NCBI GenBank assembly: GCA_016219185.1
Contig: JACRBZ010000051.1
Location: 1-60,341, forward strand
DNA from: Deltaproteobacteria bacterium
GTDB taxonomy: Bacteria; Desulfobacterota; Desulfobacteria; Desulfobacterales; Desulfatirhabdiaceae
Reading direction: 5' to 3'
Length of the DNA: 60,341 bases
The translations under genes were made by a program, and so were the position numbers. Position 1 is the first letter of the stretch, and each line of letters opens with the position of its first letter. Of the stretch, positions 54,720-60,341 are shown piece by piece. The notes beneath the pieces are model-generated. The model was not told the origin of the DNA. It did not search any database and worked only from the letters and a program-made list of their open reading frames with translations.

Positions 54720-55269
54720 AAAAACCTCCTTTTCATACAACTGATTACCACAAGATGTGGTCGTTAAAAAACTCTTAAATAAGCAGCCATCATCATTGGT
54801 GGCTTACATGAAGATCAACGCTGAACCCGTTGCGAATTTTCGACGCCGGTGATTTAAAAAGCCCAGAAAAAGTACAGCTCAACGGAAGGGCTTTTGCAGG
54901 ATGTCATCCATTGAAATGCGCTTCATTGTCATATATCGACCGCTATTGCGCGAAACATTCAGAAACGATAGGTTTTACTTGTCTGAAATACATTTCCTTG
55001 TTAATGAATGAATACTCATTCATTTTTTTGGCCCCAAAAAACCTGAATTATATTTTTAAGCCGCTAAATAATACAATCGCAGGGAGAAAGAAAGTAAAAA
55101 AAATGGAAAGCGCTTTATTCCGACGTGGAAAGGTCACTGAATTGCCTTGTAAAATCCGGAACGTGTTTTTCATGAAACCATGTTTTCCGGCGCGGCACTT
55201 GATAGCTATCTATAGTTATTTAAAAAGGTTGATGCAAGCTTTGGGACTGGACGGGCAGTTTCTTTTCCC
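54720..55269. other. Regulatory gap between fadD and the IclR module
   Basis: About 550 bases without a convincing gene. A 147-codon plus-strand frame (54830-55273) has no ribosome site or family match. The TetR operator lies at 55004-55023. No strong minus-strand promoter is obvious, so fadD transcription may start near the operator. Confidence 0.55.
55004..55023 (-). promoter_or_regulatory. Third copy of the TetR-type operator, upstream of fadD
   Basis: ATGAATGAATACTCATTCAT is identical over 20 bases to the operator at 50324-50343. It lies about 285 bases before the fadD start, in the divergent gap with the IclR gene. It links the ligase to the same TetR regulon as the acyl-CoA dehydrogenase. 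Confidence 0.8.
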
Positions 55270-55335
55270 TTGACAAGGTATAATAAAACACTATAAATAC
55301 CAAAAATTAATTTAAATAAATCATATTTGGTATTT
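55270..55335 (+). promoter_or_regulatory. iclR promoter with wide inverted-repeat operator
   Basis: TTGACA (55270-55275), a 16-base spacer and TATAAA (55292-55297) lie about 46 bases before the iclR ATG. AAATACCAAA (55295-55304) and TTTGGTATTT (55326-55335) form a perfect 10-bp inverted repeat 21 bases apart, overlapping the -10 box. The same geometry recurs at 56436-56501. Confidence 0.75.
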
Positions 55336-55342
55336 ATGCGAC

Positions 55343-56134
55343 ATGAATGAAAAATCATTAAACACGGTTCCGGCTATCGATCGCGCCATAGATGTTATCG
55401 AATTCATCTCGTCCCGCGAAAAGGATTTATCGCTCTCCGAGATCATGGACAATGTCGATATCCCGCGTCAATCCCTTATCCGTATTCTCAATACCCTTTG
55501 TGACCGGGGATTTCTCGATAAGTCCAGCAAGCGGGGACTCTACCGGATTGGGCTCAAGTTCCTCTATTTGGGCCACCGACTTCAAGACAAGTTTGACCTT
55601 CGCTCGGTTGCCTGGGAATATATGAAAGAGCTGTCGCAGGAGACGCGCAAAACCATCGAACTTTCCACCCTGGACCGGGATCAGCTTATCCTGCTGGAGC
55701 AGATCCGAGGTAGCGAGGGGATGTCGCTTTATTCCCGTGTTGGCAGTGTCTTTCCCTATTTTCATGCTGTGAGCGTCGGAAAAGTCTATCTGTCTCTTAT
55801 GAGCGAGGTTAAAAGGCGGCGTGTGCTCGAAAAAATCGGACTGCCGGCGGTGACGAAAAATACCATCACGGATATGGAGATTCTGGAGAAAGAAATCCGT
55901 GAAGTACGGCATCGCGGCTATGGTTTCGAAGATCAGGAATTAAGAGAGGGCGTCAGAAGGGTTGCCGCTCCCATCTTCAACATCGATGGCGACCCCGTGG
56001 GCTGCATAGGACTCTCGGCCACCATCTTCAGTTTCAACCTCGATGATGTGGATAAATTCGGCCAGATGGTGCTTGACGCTGCAAAAAAGATCTCCAAGAA
56101 GATGGGATACCCGAAGAAAGCCGACAAGAATTGA
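55343..56134 (+). CDS. IclR-family transcriptional regulator
   Basis: A 263-aa regulator. The N-terminal winged HTH reads PAIDRAIDVIEFISSREKDL then LSEIMDNVDIPRQSLIRILN. The effector domain (about 90-250) has ELSTLDRDQLILLEQIRG, and VAAPIFNIDGDPVGCIGLSA near the end. IclR regulators of this sort control aromatic acid catabolism. There is no clear ribosome-binding site, and the mRNA leader is short. It lies upstream of the CoA ligase and bamA, on the same strand. The ligand is unknown but probably a cyclic carboxylate or its CoA ester. Confidence 0.93.
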   Translation: MNEKSLNTVPAIDRAIDVIEFISSREKDLSLSEIMDNVDIPRQSLIRILNTLCDRGFLDKSSKRGLYRIGLKFLYLGHRLQDKFDLRSVAWEYMKELSQETRKTIELSTLDRDQLILLEQIRGSEGMSLYSRVGSVFPYFHAVSVGKVYLSLMSEVKRRRVLEKIGLPAVTKNTITDMEILEKEIREVRHRGYGFEDQELREGVRRVAAPIFNIDGDPVGCIGLSATIFSFNLDDVDKFGQMVLDAAKKISKKMGYPKKADKN

Positions 56135-56435
56135 GCCTTGACAAGTCCGGCCGTTTTTGAATCATCTCATTATTCACATCCCCCATGCCATCAATACCGA
56201 TCGACATGGATCGGTATTTCCAGTACGTTTTCCATAATCCTTTCCTCGATCTGCCAGCGCCATTTTTTATCGGATACATTTTATCGTTCCATTTTCATCC
56301 CTACAATCAGCATTGATATAAGATCGCGATCTTTATCGTCCGGAATTTTCAGATAGCCACTTGATCAGTGGCTCAATCCAAAATTTTTTCTCTTTCAGAA
56401 CCGAATTTAAAAAAAGAGACTGTCTCATTTTTTTC

Positions 56436-56501
56436 TTGACAAGGTATAAAAAATCACTATAAGTACCAAATATGATATTTATAAAACCATAATTGGTACT
56501 T
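56436..56501 (+). promoter_or_regulatory. Duplicated IclR-type promoter/operator before the CoA ligase
   Basis: TTGACAAGGTATAA with TATAAG 16 bases on (56436-56463) mirrors the iclR promoter. AAGTACCAA (56461-56469) and TTGGTACTT (56493-56501) form a 9-bp inverted repeat with the same spacing as at iclR (21 bases between ten-base arms). This probably drives the ligase gene under the same regulator. Confidence 0.78.
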
Positions 56502-56508
56502 TTGTGAT

Positions 56509-56605
56509 ATGCAAGAAAAGTCAAAATACGTTTCAGCTATCGATCGTGCCATCAATATTATCGAGTTTGTCCCCGCGAAAAGGATATTTGGCTGTATTTT
56601 CCCCG
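56509..56605 (+). pseudogene. Truncated, frameshifted iclR head
   Basis: ATG 56509 begins MQEKSKYVSAIDRAINIIEF, matching the IclR start (MNEKS...AIDRAIDVIEF). Then the frame slips (VPAKRIFGCIFP), although the DNA still resembles the iclR sequence CCCGCGAAAAGGAT. No HTH follows. It lies between the copied promoter and the ligase gene, showing that the promoter arose by duplication of the iclR 5' region. Confidence 0.75.
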
Positions 56606-56639
56606 GAATACACAAAACAACTAAAAAAGGAGAAACGTG

Positions 56640-58316
56640 ATGGAAGCGCAGAAACTTACCTACGATGCACAGATGTTCAAGGACACTTTCGAAAAAGAAT
56701 TTACTTATCTCAACGGCTTTCTTCGCAATGTTCATCGGTTCAAAGAGCGCACGGCGCTGACATGCCCCCAGCGAGGCCGGTCCTGGTCGTATCCGCAGGT
56801 TAACGGCGCGTGCAACAAGCTGGCGCATGCATTGATGGCCGATGGTGTGGAAAGACAACAAATTGTCATGTACCAGCTTTTCAACTGCGCCGAATTCGTT
56901 TTTCTCTACCTGGCCCCTCAAAAAATCGGCGCCATCAATTGTCCCATCAATTTCCGTCTCTCTTATGGCGAAACCGCCCATATCCTCGATGACAGCAAGC
57001 CGAAAGTCTATTTTTACGACAGCGAGTTAAAAGAGACCGCGGAAAAGGCGCTGAATATGGCAAAACATAAGCCGGCCAGGGTCGTCATGGTGGATGTGTC
57101 TGGAAAAGAAAAACCCTTTGCCGGATCTATCACGTACGAGGAATATGTCAGGGATGGATCCGAAGCAAATCCGGATGTCAAAAGGCCATCGGGGATTTAC
57201 AGCGAAGTCACCCGGCTCTACACCTCCGGGACCACGGGCATGCCGAAAGGGGTCCCCCTGAACAATATCAACGAAATCATGAGCGCCCACGATGTGATGA
57301 TGCATTTTCCCCTGGGCCCGACCGACAAGACCATGAACATGACCCCCTGGTTCCACCGGGGCGGACTTTACTCCGGCGGCCCCAATCCAACGCTCTACGC
57401 CGGCGGGTCCCTGGTGGTGCTGCGGTCTTTCGACCCGAAGACGATTCTCGATCATGTGGAATCGTACGGCCTTACCTTCCTTATCGGTGCGCCGGTGACG
57501 TTGAAGGCCCTTTACGATGAGCAGCTTGAAAGGCCCCGCAACCTTCAAAAACTCAAAGGCGTGGTGACCATGGGAGCCCCTCTTGAAAAAAAGGCGTGCA
57601 TCGAATTCCAGAAAGTCCTGACTCCCAATATCTTCAATGGCTACGGCTCCACGGAAGCATTCTGGAACACATTTTTACGGCCGCACGATTTGCCCGAAAT
57701 GGCGGGTACGGCGGGTCGTTCGTGCACCGACGACGATATGGCCGTTGTCATGGTTTATCCGGATCGATTGGCGGAGCCCGAAGATGTGGTGGCAAAGGAT
57801 GGCCAAGAGGTGGGGGAAGTCATTATCCGCGCGCCCGGAAAGTGTTCCTATACCTACATAAACAGGGAAAATGAGGCAAGGGCCAAATACTACAAGGGGT
57901 GGCTGTATATCGGAGATCTGGCAACCTGGAATGAAAAAGAATTCGTCACCATCGTTGGCCGAAAGGACGACATGATCATCTCCGGGGGTGAAAATATCCA
58001 GCCGGTTCAGGTGGAGGAGGTCATCAACGAAAACCCCAAGGTGAAAGACTGCGTGGTCACCAGTGTACCCGATGAGAAGTGGGGAGAGCTGGTCGTGGCT
58101 TACGTGGTGAAACTGGATCCCTCCTTGACAGCGCCCGAGTTGGACGGATTCTGCAAAAAACATCCCATGCTGGCCAGTTTCAAGCGTCCCAGATATTACC
58201 GGTTTGTCGAGGCTCTGCAACTGACGGCAACCGGAAAGAAGATCCATTACAAGGTCAAGCAGAAAGCAAAGGAGGAAATGGCGGAAGGTTTACTCGAAAA
58301 GGCCTCCGCACTTTAA
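56640..58316 (+). CDS. AMP-forming CoA ligase for an aromatic or alicyclic acid
   Basis: A 558-aa acyl-CoA synthetase. The motif RLYTSGTTGMPKGVPLNNIN (about 185-205), FNGYGSTEAFWNTFL and the hinge GWLYIGDLATWNEKEFVTIV with GRKDDMIISGGENIQPVQVE are all intact. The catalytic Lys is in LTATGKKIHYKVKQK. The setting next to bamA suggests a benzoate, cyclohexanecarboxylate or similar substrate (AliA-like), but sequence alone cannot decide. The ATG at 56640 is 7 bases after AGGAG. The upstream promoter resembles that of iclR. Confidence 0.88.
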   Translation: MEAQKLTYDAQMFKDTFEKEFTYLNGFLRNVHRFKERTALTCPQRGRSWSYPQVNGACNKLAHALMADGVERQQIVMYQLFNCAEFVFLYLAPQKIGAINCPINFRLSYGETAHILDDSKPKVYFYDSELKETAEKALNMAKHKPARVVMVDVSGKEKPFAGSITYEEYVRDGSEANPDVKRPSGIYSEVTRLYTSGTTGMPKGVPLNNINEIMSAHDVMMHFPLGPTDKTMNMTPWFHRGGLYSGGPNPTLYAGGSLVVLRSFDPKTILDHVESYGLTFLIGAPVTLKALYDEQLERPRNLQKLKGVVTMGAPLEKKACIEFQKVLTPNIFNGYGSTEAFWNTFLRPHDLPEMAGTAGRSCTDDDMAVVMVYPDRLAEPEDVVAKDGQEVGEVIIRAPGKCSYTYINRENEARAKYYKGWLYIGDLATWNEKEFVTIVGRKDDMIISGGENIQPVQVEEVINENPKVKDCVVTSVPDEKWGELVVAYVVKLDPSLTAPELDGFCKKHPMLASFKRPRYYRFVEALQLTATGKKIHYKVKQKAKEEMAEGLLEKASAL

Positions 58317-58440
58317 AGTCCTGCAGGTTGCAAAATTTAAACAAGCGATTCGAAAAAATATTATTTGTCGGGATGCCCCCCGTCAACGTATTCAAATATA
58401 AAACCATTACGTTATTCAACCCAACATTTCGGAGGATAAA

Positions 58441-59601
58441 ATGAATTTTGAACTGACCCAATCACAAAAAGGTATCATGACCGCGGCACGCGAATTCGCC
58501 ATAAAGGAGTTTGATCCGCAACTGGCTCTGGAACTGGAGAAAAAGCATGAGTTTCCGAAAGCATTGTACAAAAAAGCCGCAAGCCTTGGATTCGTGGCCC
58601 CTTATGTGGATGAAGCTTACGGCGGAGACGGCTTGACCATCCTCGAAAATGTGCTCATCGTGGAAGAATTCTGCCGGGCCGATTCAAGCATCGGTCTGGC
58701 CATCGACCTGGCTGCTCTGCCTTGTAAATTTCTGTACCGGTACGGGAATCATGATCAGAAGACGCGCTACCTGTCCAAAATTACATCCGGGGAGTTCGGG
58801 GCCGCCATCGCCCTGACCGAACCGGACCATGGCAGTGACATCACCAGCATGGATACGGTGGCCACGAGTAAAAACGGGAACTACCGACTTTCAGGGACCA
58901 AGACGTTTATCACCAACGGAACCATAGCCGATTTTTATACGGTCCTTTGTCAGACCGATCCGGATGCGTCTCCAAAATACAAGGGGATGAGTATTCTGAT
59001 CGTGGACCGCGACATGATCGGAAAAAATTTTCAGGTCAATGAATTGGGTGAAAAAATGGGAATTCGGTTGACCAGTTCCGCGGAACTGGTGTTCGACGAC
59101 CTGGAGGTGCCGGCGAAAAATGTTCTGGGCGAAGCGGGCAGGGGATTTTATCAAGCCATGGGATTTTTCGAGGAGAGCAAGATCGAGATTGCCGCGCAGG
59201 CCGTGGGCCTGGCCCAGGGAGCGTTCGATATGGCCTATCAATATGCAAAAGAAAGAAAACAGTTCGGCAAACCCATTGCCTGCTTTCAGGCCATGCAGCA
59301 CAAATTTGTGGATATGTATCTTAAAATCGAAAACGCCCGGAATCTGGTTTATAAAGCGGCATTCAAGTTCGACCAGGGCCAGAGAGACCACCGGGCGGCG
59401 GCCCTGGCAAAATACTACGCCGCCAACATCGCCAATGAAGTGGCATACGATGCGATGCAGGTGTTCGGCGGATACGGGTATTTTCAAGAATACAAGGTGG
59501 AGCGATACTATCGGGATGCCCGGATATTGTCGATTTATGAAGGTACCGCTGAAATCCAGAAAAACATCATCGGCACGTCGCTTTTCCCGAATTTAACATA
59601 G
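58441..59601 (+). CDS. Acyl-CoA dehydrogenase, likely acting on a cyclic acyl-CoA
   Basis: A 386-aa FAD-dependent enzyme starting MNFELTQSQKGIMTAAREFA. Flavin and substrate motifs are AIALTEPDHGSDITSMDTVA and GTKTFITNG. Later come FGGYGYFQEYKVERYYRDA and SIYEGTAEIQKNII with the catalytic Glu. The standard length contrasts with the 617-aa enzyme of the fatty-acid module. Between the ligase and bamA it could be a cyclohexanecarboxyl-CoA or glutaryl-CoA-like dehydrogenase. A GGAGGATAAA site precedes the ATG. It is probably co-transcribed with the ligase, 124 bases upstream. Confidence 0.92.
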   Translation: MNFELTQSQKGIMTAAREFAIKEFDPQLALELEKKHEFPKALYKKAASLGFVAPYVDEAYGGDGLTILENVLIVEEFCRADSSIGLAIDLAALPCKFLYRYGNHDQKTRYLSKITSGEFGAAIALTEPDHGSDITSMDTVATSKNGNYRLSGTKTFITNGTIADFYTVLCQTDPDASPKYKGMSILIVDRDMIGKNFQVNELGEKMGIRLTSSAELVFDDLEVPAKNVLGEAGRGFYQAMGFFEESKIEIAAQAVGLAQGAFDMAYQYAKERKQFGKPIACFQAMQHKFVDMYLKIENARNLVYKAAFKFDQGQRDHRAAALAKYYAANIANEVAYDAMQVFGGYGYFQEYKVERYYRDARILSIYEGTAEIQKNIIGTSLFPNLT

Positions 59602-59684
59602 CCCGAATTTAACATGGTTTGTTAAATTACACGTTGTACAAAAAATGTTACTGGATGTGTCGGTAACGATGCAACTCTCCGATG

Positions 59685-59756
59685 TCATGTCTTAATCAAA
59701 ATATTACCAAGAATTTTGGCAAATTGGCATTAAGACATGACTTCTCAGTCATGTGC
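59685..59756. promoter_or_regulatory. Alternative hairpins between acd and bamA
   Basis: GTCATGTCTTAAT (59685-59697) pairs perfectly with ATTAAGACATGAC (59730-59742). The right arm can instead pair forward: ACATGACT (59737-59744) with AGTCATGT (59749-59756). The two stems are mutually exclusive. No T tract follows. They could be a switch, an operator pair, or an attenuated terminator of the upstream transcript. Confidence 0.55.
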
Positions 59757-59809
59757 CTTGCTTTTTGGCTGCTTGGCGACTGACATTTTCCAGCCTTTCC
59801 AGATTTTCT

Positions 59810-59837
59810 TGACAAAACCTATAATAGCTGTAATGTA
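59810..59837 (+). promoter_or_regulatory. Candidate bamA promoter
   Basis: TTGACA (59810-59815) with TAATGT 16 bases on (59832-59837) lies about 90 bases before bamA. The -35 box and spacing match the iclR and ligase promoters, but no AAATACCAAA-type repeat is found here. Confidence 0.55.
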
Positions 59838-59928
59838 GCTTCATTGTACTTATATTGTAAATATGGTAAAATCGTAAAAAGTCGTCAACATTAAAGACAG
59901 CATTGCACGACAAAGGAGACGAATTATT

Positions 59929-60341
59929 ATGACCGACTTGAGCTGGTTGCCGAGAGAATCGGGCACGAAAGATCATTTTCTCTGGAACGAAGCGCAGTTT
60001 TCAGCCCAGGCCCCTGGCGTGATGTTTGAGAAAAAACCGGTTTTGGATGCCGCCGGGAAACCGGTGGAAGGGCTTTATTCCGCCTGGATTACCCTGAACA
60101 ACCCCAGTCAGTACAACTCCTACACCACGGAAATGGTCAAGAGCGTTATCGCCGGTTTTCAGCGGGCATCCGCGGACAGTTCGGTGATCGCTGCCGTATT
60201 TACCGCCATGGGCGACAAGGCTTTTTGTACCGGCGGCAATACCCAGGAATACGCGGAATACTATTCCGGCCGTCCCAATGAATACGGCCTGTATATGGAT
60301 CTTTTCAATGCTATGGTGGATGGGATTCTGGGCTGCAAGAA
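59929..60341 (+). CDS. bamA: 6-oxocyclohex-1-ene-1-carbonyl-CoA hydrolase, N-terminal part (runs off the window)
   Basis: 137 codons are present. The start MTDLSWLPRESGTKDHFLWN is followed by WITLNNPSQYNSYTTEMVKS and GDKAFCTGGNTQEYAEYYSG, strongly characteristic of BamA (Oah). This crotonase-fold enzyme cleaves the ring after benzoyl-CoA reduction and two further steps, giving 3-hydroxypimelyl-CoA. It is a marker of anaerobic aromatic degradation. AAAGGAG lies 9 bases before the ATG at 59929. The rest of the gene, and probably other bam genes, lie beyond the right edge. Confidence 0.93.
   Translation, partial: MTDLSWLPRESGTKDHFLWNEAQFSAQAPGVMFEKKPVLDAAGKPVEGLYSAWITLNNPSQYNSYTTEMVKSVIAGFQRASADSSVIAAVFTAMGDKAFCTGGNTQEYAEYYSGRPNEYGLYMDLFNAMVDGILGCK

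Noticed and set aside
54830..55273. A 147-codon plus-strand frame between fadD and iclR
   Set aside because: It spans the TetR operator and runs into the -35 box of the iclR promoter, lacks a ribosome site and has no recognisable domain.
56411..56434. GAGACTGTCTC followed by a T run, considered as the iclR terminator
   Set aside because: The arms leave almost no loop, so the hairpin cannot form well; it may still contribute with flanking bases, but support is too weak.
59749..59976. A 75-codon minus-strand frame between the acyl-CoA dehydrogenase gene and bamA
   Set aside because: It overlaps the bamA start and the promoter, and shows no recognised family or ribosome site.

Overview
The window looks like a chromosomal segment of a strictly anaerobic, probably sulfate-reducing deltaproteobacterium (Desulfobacterales-like; Desulfococcus or Desulfosarcina type). 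This is inferred from gene content: archaeal-type 3-dehydroquinate synthesis, a DUF4911-miaB-bfn neighbourhood, fatty-acid beta-oxidation genes under a TetR-type regulator, and at the right edge the start of bamA (6-oxocyclohex-1-ene-1-carbonyl-CoA hydrolase), a marker of anaerobic benzoyl-CoA degradation. The left edge is the 3' end of an rRNA operon (5S).

Layout. 1-8.2 kb: 5S rRNA end, leuS-lptE, then on the minus strand rpsT, a DMT-family permease, an RNase Z-like hydrolase, a small unknown gene and recJ. 8.4-11.7 kb: DUF4911 gene, miaB, bifunctional-nuclease-family gene and a fabH-type synthase. 11.7-18.7 kb: a secreted-protein island with two copies of a kexin-like subtilase plus downstream small secreted protein pair, flanking a Vgb-like propeller. 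A roughly 120-bp MITE sits just before copy A, and copy B preserves the uninterrupted site. 18.7-26.9 kb: a minus-strand aromatic amino acid operon (ADH synthase, DHQ synthase II, pheA, aroE, aroA, aroK, aroC, then a CitE-like lyase). A TTGACA promoter precedes it, with a Tyr/Phe-rich leader peptide and a trp-like attenuator. No aroD or tyrA is visible.

26.9-30.5 kb: an accessory stretch with two toxin-antitoxin loci (higBA, hipBA), two apparent antitoxin remnants and a phospholipase A2-like gene. 30.6-33.9 kb: csoR-copA-copZ copper efflux. 34.2-38.0 kb: a chemoreceptor, a periplasmic Cache protein and an nfeD/SPFH pair. 38.2-44.1 kb: an istB remnant and three exported proteins (zinc phospholipase C-like, carboxypeptidase-regulatory-like, and a 1029-aa propeller/Ig protein). 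44.5-50.1 kb: housekeeping genes on the minus strand (trmJ, ndk, coaE, a transketolase-like enzyme, Nudix, ABM).

50.2-55.0 kb: a fatty-acid module (TetR regulator, 617-aa acyl-CoA dehydrogenase, convergent long-chain acyl-CoA ligase) with three copies of one palindromic operator. 55.2-60.3 kb: an aromatic or alicyclic acid module: an IclR regulator, a duplicated IclR promoter followed by a truncated iclR head, a CoA ligase, an acyl-CoA dehydrogenase, and bamA running off the window. A plausible route is ligation of a cyclic carboxylate to CoA, dehydrogenation, and BamA ring hydrolysis at the end of the benzoyl-CoA pathway.

The strongest regulatory findings are the Tyr/Phe attenuator, the repeated TetR operator and the duplicated IclR operator. 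The strongest structural finding is the duplicated subtilase/partner pair. All family assignments were made by reading sequence motifs; no database search was run.
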